Below the pieces are notes generated by a model. The model saw nothing but the letters and a program-made list of their open reading frames with translations, was not told the DNA's origin and searched no databases. The translations under genes were made by a program, and so were the position numbers. From positions 3,042,001 to 3,106,000 of the forward strand of contig NZ_CP050948.1 in assembly GCF_019443745.1 (NCBI RefSeq): DNA of 64,000 nucleotides, in the 5' to 3' direction. The DNA comes from Iamia sp. SCSIO 61187 (GTDB lineage: Bacteria > Actinomycetota > Acidimicrobiia > Acidimicrobiales > Iamiaceae). Shown in pieces: positions 41,827-49,844 of the stretch (the first letter of the stretch is position 1; each line of letters opens with the position of its first letter).

Positions 41827-42591
41827 GTGGACCACGACCTCCCCACCCCGCTCGCCCCGCTCCGCCAGGACCCGTCGTCCAGCGGGATCTTCACCGACTT
41901 CGACGGCACGCTGGCGCCGATCGTGGCCGACCCCGCCTCGGCGGTCGCGGTGCCGGGCGTCGCCGACCTGCTCGGGGAGCTGGCCCTCCACTACCGGATC
42001 GTGGCCGTCATCTCGGGCCGACCGGTGTCGTTCCTGTCGCCGCAGCTGCCGCCCGCGGTGGTCGTGGTGGGGCTGTACGGCCTCGAGGTGCGCCGGGACG
42101 GGACGGTGCACGTCGACCCGACCGCCGAGGAGTGGCGATCGGTCGTCGAGGAGACGGCCCAGCGCTGCCGCGACGGCGTCCCGCCCGGCGCCGTGGTCGA
42201 GTCCAAGGGGCTCTCGCTCACCCTCCACTACCGGACCGCCCCCGACGCCGAGGCCCAGGTCATGGCCCTGGCCGAGGAGGTGGGGGCGACGAGCGGGCTG
42301 GTGGTGCGCCCGGCCCGCCAGTCGGTCGAGCTGCACCCGCCGGTCGAGTCCGACAAGGGCACGGCCCTGCGGGCGATCGGGTCGGGTCTCCGGGCCGCCT
42401 GCTACCTGGGCGACGACCTCGGGGACCTCTCGGCCTTCCGGGCCCTCGACGAGATGGACGCCGAGGGGGCGGCGACGGCGCGCGTCGCGGTCGCCAGCGA
42501 CGAGGCCCCGCCGGCCCTGCTCGACGCCGCCGACGTCCGGGTCGACAGCCCGGAGGCGGCGGCCACGCTGCTGCGCGGCCTCCTCCCCTGA
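41827..42591 (+). CDS. otsB: Trehalose-6-phosphate phosphatase
   Basis: 254 residues of the HAD superfamily: motif I FTDFDGTLAPIVADP, motif II VISGRPVSFL, then VVGLYGLEVRRDG, SKGLSLTLHYR, motif III Lys in ESDKGTALRAIG, and motif IV YLGDDLGDLSAF. It dephosphorylates trehalose-6-phosphate to trehalose. The GTG at 41827 is chosen because taccgt (41815-41820) ends 6 nt before it. An ATG at 41758 behind ggaggcatc would add 23 residues and is a real alternative. It is divergent from the GH65 gene, which could use the trehalose made. No clear DevR-like box. Confidence 0.88.
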   Translation: MDHDLPTPLAPLRQDPSSSGIFTDFDGTLAPIVADPASAVAVPGVADLLGELALHYRIVAVISGRPVSFLSPQLPPAVVVVGLYGLEVRRDGTVHVDPTAEEWRSVVEETAQRCRDGVPPGAVVESKGLSLTLHYRTAPDAEAQVMALAEEVGATSGLVVRPARQSVELHPPVESDKGTALRAIGSGLRAACYLGDDLGDLSAFRALDEMDAEGAATARVAVASDEAPPALLDAADVRVDSPEAAATLLRGLLP

Positions 42592-42597
42592 GGCCGG

Positions 42598-43002
42598 TCA
42601 GGCCCGGACCGGCTCCCGGAGGACCGCTTCGGTCGTGACCAGGCCCACCACGGTCCCGTCGTCGGTCACGGCGAGGACGTGCATGGGCCGAGACCGGGCG
42701 ACGCGCTGGGCCGCCTCGACCGTCGACGACGCCTCCAACGAGGCGAAGTAGGGCGTCATCACGGCGTGGACCGGGGTGGCGTCGAGGTCCATGTCGTGGG
42801 CGAGGGCCCGGGCCAGGTCGTGCTCGGACACGATCCCGGCCACGTTGCGGGTGTGGCCCACCACCGCCGCCGGCGCCCCGACCTCCTCCAGCTGGAGCAG
42901 CGCCAGCCGCAGGCAGGTGTCCTCCCCGACCACCACGGGCGGCGCGGTCACCAGGTCCCCGACGCGCCTCTCGGTGTCTCGGCTCTCCGTGTCGCTGCTC
43001 AT
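42598..43002 (-). CDS. CBS-domain pair protein
   Basis: 134 residues with two CBS motifs: VVVGEDTCLRLALLQLEEVG with NVAGIVSEHDLARALA, and ASSTVEAAQRVARSRPMHVL with GTVVGLVTTEAVL. It is a second stand-alone CBS protein besides that at 19936. The ATG at 43002 has Shine-Dalgarno ggaggtcgacg. It lies 6 nt from the convergent otsB stop and behind a DevR-like box. Ligand unknown (adenine nucleotides are usual). Confidence 0.87.
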   Translation of the reverse strand: MSSDTESRDTERRVGDLVTAPPVVVGEDTCLRLALLQLEEVGAPAAVVGHTRNVAGIVSEHDLARALAHDMDLDATPVHAVMTPYFASLEASSTVEAAQRVARSRPMHVLAVTDDGTVVGLVTTEAVLREPVRA

Positions 43003-43025
43003 CGTCGACCTCCAGGTATCCCCAC

Positions 43026-43068
43026 AGGATGCCGCTCCGTGTCGGATGGCACTAGGGCCTTCGGTCAT
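43026..43068 (-). promoter_or_regulatory. DevR-like box plus -10 for CBS gene
   Basis: The box agggccttcggtcat (43054-43068) is followed after 22 nt by minus-strand catcct (43031-43026). The leader is about 17 nt with a Shine-Dalgarno. It is the rightmost box found in the window. Confidence 0.72.
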
Positions 43069-43154
43069 GAATCGCGTCTGACCCCGGGCTGTCCGGGCCG
43101 TGGACGGAGGTTGACGGATGGCACACTGGTCCCGGTTCGACCCCGGAGGCCGCC

Positions 43155-43469
43155 GTGTTCGCACGTGTCACGAGAGCTCAGATCGACACCGACACCGTGT
43201 CGGTCGAGGATGCCCTGCGGCGGTTCCAGGCGGCGGCCATGCCCTCGCTGCAGGAGCAGCACGGCTACCGAGGGCTGTGCGTCCTGGCCGGTCAGGAGGG
43301 CGAGGTCCTGCTCGTGTCGTTCTGGGCCACCGAGGCGTCGGCCCACGCCCTCGAGGACGGCGGGTGGTACTTCGAGGTCCTCCGCGACTTCATCACCCTG
43401 CTCCAGGCCGAGCCCGGTCGGGCCACCTACGAGGTGCTGGCCGCCGACCTGAGCCGGGCGACGAGCTGA
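43155..43469 (+). CDS. Small ABM-superfamily-like protein
   Basis: 104 residues. It begins FARVTRAQIDTDTVS and has a ferredoxin-like alpha/beta rhythm (GYRGLCVLAGQEGEVLLVSF, WATEASAHALEDGG), which fits the antibiotic-biosynthesis-monooxygenase/dimeric alpha-beta barrel superfamily. There is no catalytic signature to assign activity. The GTG at 43155 has weak ribosome binding site context (cggaggccgcc). It is divergent from the CBS gene. Confidence 0.7.
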   Translation: MFARVTRAQIDTDTVSVEDALRRFQAAAMPSLQEQHGYRGLCVLAGQEGEVLLVSFWATEASAHALEDGGWYFEVLRDFITLLQAEPGRATYEVLAADLSRATS

Positions 43470-43494
43470 CCCCCGGAGCCCGCGCCGGCCGCGG

Positions 43495-44010
43495 TCACGA
43501 CGGGGCGTCGGCGTCGCCCGCCTGGCGCGCCACCAGCTCGGCGACGTTGTCGGGGAGCGTCTCCTCGAAGTCGATCATCTTGGCCCAGGTGGGCCGCACG
43601 ACGATGCGCACCATGGCGTCGTAGAGCGACCGGACCCCGGCCTCCCACTCGACCCGCTGCTCGGGGGTCATCTCGTAGGAGCCGTTCATCTGCAGGTACT
43701 CCTCGGGGATCCCCGCGACCTCGTCGAGCACGGCCTCGCCGCGGAGCAGCAGGACGTCGGGCGGGTGGACCTCGGTGTCGATGGTCAGGGCCACCGCCGG
43801 GTTGGCTCGCAGCGCCGCCACCTTCCGGGCGTTCGTCGAGGTGCACATCACCACCTCGGTGCCGTTCCAGTGGAAGCCGATCGGCAGCACCCGGGGCGTG
43901 CCGTCGGGGGCGACGAAGGCGAGGCGGGCGATGTCACGGCCCAGCATCGCCTGGCTGACGGGGTGGGCGAGCACGTCGTCGATCTCGGTCGGGGGCATCG
44001 TCGTGGTCAT
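43495..44010 (-). CDS. PNPOx-like flavin/F420-dependent protein
   Basis: 171 residues of the split-barrel family: DIARLAFVAPDGTPRVLPIG, WNGTEVVMCTSTNARKVAAL, NPAVALTIDTEVHPPDVLLL. The layout resembles pyridoxamine 5'-phosphate oxidase-related proteins of actinobacteria. It is the third such protein in the window but without a DevR-like box. The ATG at 44010 has Shine-Dalgarno gaggagaccacc. It is divergent from the YCII/ECF operon across a region with nested inverted repeats. Confidence 0.86.
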   Translation of the reverse strand: MTTTMPPTEIDDVLAHPVSQAMLGRDIARLAFVAPDGTPRVLPIGFHWNGTEVVMCTSTNARKVAALRANPAVALTIDTEVHPPDVLLLRGEAVLDEVAGIPEEYLQMNGSYEMTPEQRVEWEAGVRSLYDAMVRIVVRPTWAKMIDFEETLPDNVAELVARQAGDADAPS

Positions 44011-44203
44011 GGTGGTCTCCTCGGGTCCGCTCGGCCGGCCGGCCGAGGTACCCAGGGGACGGAGCCCGCTGCTCTCCCTCGACACCCGGCGAGGGAGATC
44101 CGGCGAGATCTCTCGGGCGAGGATGTCGAGGACGCCACACCGGCTCCGTCCCCGGGGCACGTCCGACCAACGGGGCCGGACGCCACACGAGGAGATCACC
44201 ACC
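44011..44203. promoter_or_regulatory. Divergent intergenic region with nested inverted repeats
   Basis: 193 nt without a gene. The outer arms ggggacggagcc (44055-44066) and ggctccgtcccc (44142-44153) pair perfectly. Inside them tctccctcg (44073-44081) and cgagggaga (44090-44098) form a hairpin with an 8-nt loop. It could be an operator, an RNA leader structure or both. It separates the PNPOx and the YCII-ECF operon. Confidence 0.5.
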
Positions 44204-44620
44204 ATGGCCAAGTACCTGTTCCTGAAGCACTACCGCAGCCTCAGCGCGCCGGACCCCGTCACCGACGTGCCCATGGACCGGTGGACGCCCGAGGAGGTCG
44301 AGGCCCACTTCCAGTACATGCGCGACTTCGCCGACCGGCTCGAGGGCACCGGCGAGCTGGTCGACGGCCAGGCGCTGGCCCCCGAGGGCATGTGGGTCCG
44401 CCACGACGGCGCCGGGCGGCCGCCGGTGACCGACGGCCCGTTCGCCGAGACCAAGGACCTGATCGCCGGGTGGATGGTCGTCGACGTCGACTCCGAGGCC
44501 CGGGCCATCGAGCTCGCCGGCGAGCTCTCCGCCGCACCGGGCGCCGGCGGAGAGCCGATCCACGAGTGGCTCGAGGTCCGGCCCCTGCTGAGCGCTCCGC
44601 CGCCCACCGTCACCGAGTGA
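44204..44620 (+). CDS. YCII/DGPF-domain protein
   Basis: 138 residues. YCII fold with YLFLKHYRS at the start and the DGPF signature in VTDGPFAETKDLIAGW. Such proteins are the regular genetic partners of ECF42 sigma factors and were named for this motif. The enzymatic role is not settled. The ATG at 44204 has Shine-Dalgarno gaggagatcaccacc. The stop overlaps the sigma gene (GTGA), so the pair is cotranscribed. Confidence 0.88.
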   Translation: MAKYLFLKHYRSLSAPDPVTDVPMDRWTPEEVEAHFQYMRDFADRLEGTGELVDGQALAPEGMWVRHDGAGRPPVTDGPFAETKDLIAGWMVVDVDSEARAIELAGELSAAPGAGGEPIHEWLEVRPLLSAPPPTVTE

Positions 44621-45798
44621 GCGTGGACGACGTCGTCCTGCGGGGCCTCGTCCCCCAGGTCCTCAGCGTCCTCGTCGGTCGCGGCGCCGACTTCGCCACG
44701 GCCGAGGACGCCGTGCAGGAGGCCCTCATCCGGGCCCTGTCGACCTGGGGCGACGAGCCCCCCACCGACCCCACCGCGTGGCTCATCACGGTGGCGTGGC
44801 GGGCCTTCCTCGACATGGTGCGCTCCGACACCGCCCGCCGGAACCGGGAGGTGCGCGTCGACACCGAGCCGCCGCCCGGCACCGTCCCGAGCGCCGACGA
44901 CACCCTGCGGCTCTACTTCCTGTGCGCCCACCCCGACCTGACGCCGTCGTCAGCCGTGGCGCTGACCCTCCGCGCCGTGGGCGGCCTGACCACCCGCCAG
45001 ATCGCCCAGGCCTACCTCGTCCCCGAGCCGACGATGGCGCAGCGCATCAGCCGGGCCAAGCGCACCGTCGCCCGCGCCGGCGTCGACCGCCCGGGCGACG
45101 TGGACACGGTGATGCGGGTCCTGTACCTCGTGTTCAACGAGGGCTACTCGGGCGACGTCGACCTGGCGGCCGAGGCCATCCGGCTGACCCGCCAGCTGGC
45201 CGGCCTGGCCGACGACCCGGAGGTGCACGGCCTGCTCGCCCTCATGCTCCTCCACCACGCCCGTCGCCGCAGCCGCACCCGGCCCGACGGCAGCATCGTC
45301 CCCCTCGCCGAGCAGGACCGCGCCCAGTGGGACCGGGCCCTCATCGCCGAGGGCATCGTCATCACCCAGGCTGCCCTGGCCCGCGACCGGCTGGGCGAGT
45401 ACCAGGCCCAGGCGGCCATCGCCGCCCTCCACGCCGACGCTCCCCGGGTCGAGGAGACCGACTGGGTCCAGATCGTCGAGTGGTACGACGAGCTGCTCCG
45501 CTTCGCCGACACCCCCATCGTCCGGCTCAACCGGGCCGTCGCCGTGGGCGAGGCCGACGGCGCCCCCGCCGGGCTGGCGGCCCTCGCCCAGGTGGACGAG
45601 GACGTCCCCCGCCGCCACGCCGTCGCCGCCCACCTCCACGAGAAGGACGGCGACCTCGAGCTCGCCGCCCACCTCTACGCCGAGGCGGCCCGCCACTCCC
45701 CCACCCTCGCCGAGCGCGACCACCAGCTGCGCCAGGCGGCACGCCTCAACCAGCACCTCCGCGCCGCCCCACCCGACGGCGGCGAGGGGCGCGGCTGA
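44617..45798 (+). CDS. ECF sigma factor with C-terminal TPR-like extension (ECF42 type)
   Basis: 393 residues. Sigma2 region (DFATAEDAVQEALIRALSTW), sigma4 helix-turn-helix (GLTTRQIAQAYLVPEPTMAQ with RISRAKRTV), then about 220 residues with VLYLVFNEGYSGDVDLAAEA, PIVRLNRAVAVGEADG and helical repeats. This extension, in place of an anti-sigma factor, is typical of ECF42 factors encoded beside DGPF proteins. The GTG at 44617 overlaps the YCII stop. It probably directs transcription of the YCII gene itself. Confidence 0.9.
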   Translation: MSVDDVVLRGLVPQVLSVLVGRGADFATAEDAVQEALIRALSTWGDEPPTDPTAWLITVAWRAFLDMVRSDTARRNREVRVDTEPPPGTVPSADDTLRLYFLCAHPDLTPSSAVALTLRAVGGLTTRQIAQAYLVPEPTMAQRISRAKRTVARAGVDRPGDVDTVMRVLYLVFNEGYSGDVDLAAEAIRLTRQLAGLADDPEVHGLLALMLLHHARRRSRTRPDGSIVPLAEQDRAQWDRALIAEGIVITQAALARDRLGEYQAQAAIAALHADAPRVEETDWVQIVEWYDELLRFADTPIVRLNRAVAVGEADGAPAGLAALAQVDEDVPRRHAVAAHLHEKDGDLELAAHLYAEAARHSPTLAERDHQLRQAARLNQHLRAAPPDGGEGRG

Positions 45799-45833
45799 CC
45801 CGCTCCAGAGCCGGCCGCGGCGATGCCCGACCG

Positions 45834-46490
45834 TCAGACGGTCTCGAGGGCGCCCCTCACCACGCTCTCGGCGCTGTGCGCAGGGTCACCGTCGGTCGGC
45901 TCGATGGAGACGTCCACCACCGAGAAGCGCTCGGTGTCGACCGCAGACGGCACCAGCAGCGTCGTCTCCCCGTCGGTCAGGCCGACCGACTGGAGACCAC
46001 CCGAGTCCGGATCGATCAACCACACCTCGAGCACCTCGTCGTCCTCGAGGTCCGGCAGGTCGGCGAGCTCGACGTCCAGCCGCACCCGGTTGCCCTCGAC
46101 GACCAGGCGCGCGGTCCCCCGGGATCGGGTCTCGACCGCCAGGCCCTCCGAGCTCAGCTCGGCCCGCGACTGCACCGTCCCGTCGGCCCCACGGGAGGCG
46201 AGGACCACCGAGGCCACCACGCCCACGAGCAGGAGGGCAGCCACGCCGGCCAGCCACGTCATCGGCGGTCGCCGACGGCGCGCCGGCAACGGCGTCACCC
46301 GGGCACCGGCACCCACGGCGTCGTCGTCGGCGTCGACGTCACCGTCGGTGCCGAGCTCTCGGGCGATGCCCTCCCAGGCCCCGGCGGGTGGGGCCTCCCG
46401 CCGATGGTCCTCCGGCGTGAGGTCGCGCCAGGCGGCGAGGATGCGCCCGTCGAGCGGGTCGGTGCCGGGGGTGTCGCGCTCGTCAGTCAT
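45834..46490 (-). CDS. Anti-sigma factor, RskA-like
   Basis: 218 residues. A cytoplasmic N-terminal part (about 1-75) is followed by one membrane segment (about 78-100). An extracytoplasmic RskA/anti-sigma-K domain follows with VRLDVELADLPDLEDDEVLE and VWLIDPDSGGLQSVG. There is no zinc-binding HxxxCxxC in the N-terminus. The ATG at 46490 overlaps the sigma-factor stop by 8 nt, the usual coupling for sigma/anti-sigma pairs. It probably holds the sigma factor at the membrane until regulated proteolysis. Confidence 0.87.
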   Translation of the reverse strand: MTDERDTPGTDPLDGRILAAWRDLTPEDHRREAPPAGAWEGIARELGTDGDVDADDDAVGAGARVTPLPARRRRPPMTWLAGVAALLLVGVVASVVLASRGADGTVQSRAELSSEGLAVETRSRGTARLVVEGNRVRLDVELADLPDLEDDEVLEVWLIDPDSGGLQSVGLTDGETTLLVPSAVDTERFSVVDVSIEPTDGDPAHSAESVVRGALETV

Positions 46491-47031
46491 CGAGGCCTGC
46501 CAGGGTGCGCCGCAGACGGGTGATCCCCCGTCGGATGTCGCTCTTCACCGTGCCCAACGGTAGGCCCAGGACCTCCGAGACCTCCTGGTGGGTGCGCCCC
46601 TCATAGAACGCGAGGGTGACGGCCCGGCGGGTGCGCTCGGGCAGGGCGTCGAGGGCGTGGGCCACCAGCATCCGGTCGGCGATGCGGTCGACGACGTCGT
46701 CGACCGAGCCCTGGGGCATGGACGCCGACTCGACGGGCACCGGCGCCCGGCCCTCGGTGCGCAGGGTGCCGAGCACCTTGTGCCGGGCGATGCCGATCAG
46801 CCAGCCGGCCAGCGACCCCCGCTCCGGGTCGAAGGTGGACCGCCGGCGCCAGGCGGTGATGAAGACCTCCTGGGTGGCGTCGAGGGCGCGGTCGCGATCG
46901 AGGGTCCGGCTGCAGAAGGTGTGCACCAGGTCGCCGTAGGCGCTCCAGACGTTCCGCAGTCCGTCGGGGCCGGCGAGGAAGGCGGCCTCGACCGATCGCT
47001 CGTCGTCGGGGGCTGCGTCCCGCCGGCTCAC
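46483..47031 (-). CDS. ECF sigma factor, SigK-like
   Basis: 182 residues. Sigma2: ALDATQEVFITAWRRRSTFD with GSLAGWLIGIARHKVL. Sigma4: ALPERTRRAVTLAFYEGRTH then EVSEVLGLPLGTVKSDIRRG. Group resembles SigK/SigL. The GTG at 47031 is the first plausible start; a longer form is possible since the reading frame stays open to 47181. It is followed by its anti-sigma gene and preceded by a sortase and a DUF4397 gene, together probably one operon. Confidence 0.87.
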   Translation of the reverse strand: MSRRDAAPDDERSVEAAFLAGPDGLRNVWSAYGDLVHTFCSRTLDRDRALDATQEVFITAWRRRSTFDPERGSLAGWLIGIARHKVLGTLRTEGRAPVPVESASMPQGSVDDVVDRIADRMLVAHALDALPERTRRAVTLAFYEGRTHQEVSEVLGLPLGTVKSDIRRGITRLRRTLAGLDD

Positions 47032-47110
47032 GCCCTGACGTTCGGGTCCGGCGGGCACCGCCGGACCGTACCGCGGGGCGTGCGGTGGGGTGGTGAGGGT
47101 GGCCGCCACC

Positions 47111-47776
47111 TCACCCCTCCGGGGCCGCCGTGATGACGACGTTGTCCCGGTAGGAGCGGGCGTCCCGGTCGAACTCCCCACCGCAGGTGATGAGGGTGAG
47201 CCGGGGCGGACCCGTCCGGTCGAACACGCCGCTGTCGGAGAGGTCGAGCTTGGGGACCTGGCGGCGCTCGGTCACGACGTACCGCTGCGTCGCGCCGTCG
47301 GCGGTGGTCACCACCACCGCGTCGCCCGGTGCGAGCTGGCGCAGCCGGAAGAACGCCCCCTCCTCGCCGTCGAAGTCGACGTGGGCGGCGAGGACCGCCG
47401 AGCCGGATCCACCGGGGGCGGGGCCGAAGCGGTACCACCCCACGTCCCGGGCGGCCGGCACCTCCATGGTGCCGTCGGCCTCCACGCCCACCGGGACGAC
47501 GAGGGCGTCGACGCCGATGCGGTCGATCGTCAGCCGGGCGGGGGTGGGGATCGCCGCACTCGCCTGGACCGCGTCGAGCGTCGCCGGTTGGGTGCCGATC
47601 GCCGGCGGCGAGGCCTCGTCGGCACCGGGCTCGGTCGTCTCGGGGGTCGTCGGGTCGGGGGCCGACGAGGCGGGGGCCGCCGCCTGCTCCGCCGGGCGCG
47701 GGGCGGCGCCCTGGTCCCCGCCACAGGCGGCGACCAGGGCGCTCACGACGAGCACGAGGAGGAGTCGTCGGCCCAC
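47111..47776 (-). CDS. Class F sortase-like lipoprotein
   Basis: 221 residues. Lipoprotein signal LVVSALVAACGG at 10-21, a Pro/Thr/Ala linker, then a sortase domain: IPTPARLTIDRIGVDALVVP, catalytic His in VLAAHVDFDG, Cys in LTLITCGGEFD and Arg in ARSYRDNVVI. Class F sortases of actinobacteria have this layout. The GTG at 47776 follows gagagacgtcc. The upstream DUF4397 protein is an obvious candidate partner, although no LPXTG motif is seen in it. Confidence 0.88.
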   Translation of the reverse strand: MGRRLLLVLVVSALVAACGGDQGAAPRPAEQAAAPASSAPDPTTPETTEPGADEASPPAIGTQPATLDAVQASAAIPTPARLTIDRIGVDALVVPVGVEADGTMEVPAARDVGWYRFGPAPGGSGSAVLAAHVDFDGEEGAFFRLRQLAPGDAVVVTTADGATQRYVVTERRQVPKLDLSDSGVFDRTGPPRLTLITCGGEFDRDARSYRDNVVITAAPEG

Positions 47777-47785
47777 GGACGTCTC

Positions 47786-48619
47786 TCAGGCGGCGGTGCG
47801 TCGACGGGCGACGGCGATGCCGAGGGCGGCGACGCCCAGGGCGGCGCCACCGACCATCGCCACCGGGGCGACGGAGGTGCCGGAGCCGTCAGCGGCCAGG
47901 CCGCTGTTGCCCGTGTCGACCGCGCTCGGGTTCGAGTGCAGTCCCGAGATGGTCTGGACGAGGACGTCCAGGTTGCCGGCCTCGGCGCTGCCCACGGCGT
48001 AGACGATGGTGGCCTGGCCCTCGACCACGGGGACGTCGGCCGGGCCGATCACCGGGTCGGTGGTCCCGGCCAGGGCCACGGCGGCCGAGACCGTCCCGGC
48101 CGGCAGGTCGGCCTTGGCCTCGTTCGGGTTGGCCAGGTTCGTGAACACCGGCGACCCACCAGCCAGCACGTCCACCGCCGGGGCGGCGGCGGTGTGGCGG
48201 ACGATCAGACGACCCTGGCCGGCGGCGGTCGGGGCGGTGTCGTTGGCGAACGGCGTGAGCGTCGGGTCGCCCCCCTCGCTGAGGTGGGCCACGATCGACA
48301 CGTCGTCGCCGGCGGCGAGCGTCGCATCGGCCTCGAGGATCGGGTCGGCGGTCGCCTCGGCGTCGGCGCCCCGGACGGCCAGGGCGTAGTCGCCCGCCGG
48401 CAGGCTGAGGGCCTCGGTGACCGTGCCGAAGGTGAAGTCGTCGAGCGTGAGCTCGTCGTTCACGTACACGTCGACGGGCGTGTCGGGGATCCCGTGGACG
48501 ACGACCACGGACGCGTTGCCCTCCTGGGCGCCGGCCGGCACGGCGAGCAGCGCGACGGCTGCGGCGGCGATCGTCGAGGCGACCAGCGGACGGGTGCGGG
48601 ATCGGGTTCGGGTGCGCAT
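47786..48619 (-). CDS. Secreted DUF4397-domain surface protein
   Basis: 277 residues. Signal peptide (basic MRTRTRSRTR, hydrophobic core, cleavage near AGAQ at about 32). Two DUF4397 repeats (ASVVVVHGIPDTPVDVYVND and GRLIVRHTAAAPAVDVLAGG), a short linker, a C-terminal membrane segment and an RRR tail. This end resembles a cell-wall sorting region, but a canonical LPXTG is absent. Spacing to the sortase is 9 nt. The ribosome binding site is ctggaggacaccccag. It is probably the first gene of the sortase-sigma-anti-sigma operon. Confidence 0.85.
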   Translation of the reverse strand: MRTRTRSRTRPLVASTIAAAAVALLAVPAGAQEGNASVVVVHGIPDTPVDVYVNDELTLDDFTFGTVTEALSLPAGDYALAVRGADAEATADPILEADATLAAGDDVSIVAHLSEGGDPTLTPFANDTAPTAAGQGRLIVRHTAAAPAVDVLAGGSPVFTNLANPNEAKADLPAGTVSAAVALAGTTDPVIGPADVPVVEGQATIVYAVGSAEAGNLDVLVQTISGLHSNPSAVDTGNSGLAADGSGTSVAPVAMVGGAALGVAALGIAVARRRTAA

Positions 48620-48736
48620 CTGGGGTGTCCTCCAGGGTGTGGGTGTGTGCCCCTCTCTTCGCGCCGAGGGCGCCCGCTGGATGCACCCGGGCGGAGATTC
48701 CTCGTCGACGGCACCGCCGCCGCCGCCCGCCGCCCG

Positions 48737-49198
48737 TCAGCAGCGGACCATGAAGACCTGGACCACGTACACCCGGTTGCCCGCCTTGGCGTAGCCCACA
48801 CCCACGTCGGTCCACCGGCCCAGGACGTTGGCCCGGTGCCCGGACGACCGCATGAACGCGTCCTGCACGGCGGCGGCCGAGGAGCCGTAGCCGACGTTCT
48901 CACCCAGGCGTTGCCAGCACCGCGGCGCCCCGGACGCGAGGTTGGAGTGCGACAGCCGCCCCTCCCGGGCCATCTTCTCGGCCCAGGCCTGGGCCTTGGC
49001 GGTCAGCGTGCCGTGCGCCGGGAGCGACGCCAGGCCGTGGGCCCGGCGGTCGCTGTTGAGCTCGCGGAGGACGGCGTCCTGCCCCGAGGTCAGGCATGCG
49101 GCCAGGAGGAGCGCGACCAGCACGGCGACGCCGGCGAGCACGATCCTCGACGTCGGGCGCCGCAGCGACCGCTTCGTCACATTCGTCATGTTCGTCAT
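48737..49198 (-). CDS. CAP/SCP-domain lipoprotein
   Basis: 153 residues. Lipobox LLLAACLTS near 26-32, then a CAP domain: LRELNSDRRAHGLASL, KAQAWAEKMAREGRLSHSNL, RLGENVGYGSS, SSGHRANVLGRWTDVGVGYA and YVVQVFMVRC. The two His and two Glu of the CAP pocket are present. Such proteins are extracytoplasmic; roles range from binding to protease-like. The ATG at 49198 has no Shine-Dalgarno but a tatgtt -10-like hexamer upstream, suggesting a leaderless message. Confidence 0.87.
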   Translation of the reverse strand: MTNMTNVTKRSLRRPTSRIVLAGVAVLVALLLAACLTSGQDAVLRELNSDRRAHGLASLPAHGTLTAKAQAWAEKMAREGRLSHSNLASGAPRCWQRLGENVGYGSSAAAVQDAFMRSSGHRANVLGRWTDVGVGYAKAGNRVYVVQVFMVRC

Positions 49199-49326
49199 GG
49201 GAACGCAACATAGCGAGGGGCTGCGACCCGCCACCGCGATGAGTCGACTGGGTGATCCGCCCTCACCCAACTGCCCGCCTTCGATTCCCGCTAGATTTCC
49301 GCAACTTGCGGTGTAGCCTTCGCTCC

Positions 49327-49725
49327 ATGTCGATCATCGACGTCGTGGACGATCTGATCACGCTCCAAGACCTGGCCGCACATGAGGACGACCCCGAGCG
49401 CCGTCGCTCGCTCGACGACCTCCACCGTCGGGTCGCAGCCCGCGAGCGGGGCGTGAAGGTATCCGAGGCGGCTGCGGTGCTCTCGCTGTCCCAGCCGACC
49501 GTCCGAGCGTGGATCGATGCCGGCGTCCTCGAGCCCGTTCGGGGGGCGTCGCCGGTCCGCATCGAGGTCCTCTCCCTCGCCGACGTGAAACACGCCCTCG
49601 ACCTCGTCCGCCAACACGCCGAGGACCGCCATCTCCTCGCCCAGGTGATGCGCGTCCTCCGCGATCGGGCCAACCTCACCGGTGCGCTCGACGAGGGCAT
49701 CGCCGACCCACAACAGGACCAGTAG
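49327..49725 (+). CDS. Small helix-turn-helix DNA-binding protein
   Basis: 132 residues. Residues about 37-65 (KVSEAAAVLSLSQPTVRAWI) form a MerR/excisionase-like helix-turn-helix, followed by GVLEPVRGASPVRIEVLSLA. The C-terminal 50 residues are helical. Similar proteins are sometimes antitoxins paired with a PIN or RelE toxin; no such partner follows directly here. A tagcct hexamer just before the ATG at 49327 suggests a leaderless transcript. It lies at the left edge of the integration hotspot. Confidence 0.7.
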   Translation: MSIIDVVDDLITLQDLAAHEDDPERRRSLDDLHRRVAARERGVKVSEAAAVLSLSQPTVRAWIDAGVLEPVRGASPVRIEVLSLADVKHALDLVRQHAEDRHLLAQVMRVLRDRANLTGALDEGIADPQQDQ

Positions 49726-49844
49726 GGCGCCGCAACCGGCCATCTGCGGCCACTCCGGGCCACTAACCAAGCCTTGAGCATTCCCTGGCCATGGCGCATT
49801 TTTTCCCCGGGTCAGCGGTTTGACGTCGGACGACCCATGGCGGG

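Noticed and set aside
39745-42591. A single 948-residue plus-strand protein ending in OtsB
   Set aside because: Everything before about 41758 is antisense to GH65. Only the trehalose-phosphatase part is real.
43155-43469. Control of the ABM-like gene by the box at 43054
   Set aside because: No -10-like hexamer lies 22-23 nt to the right; the box is positioned for the CBS gene.
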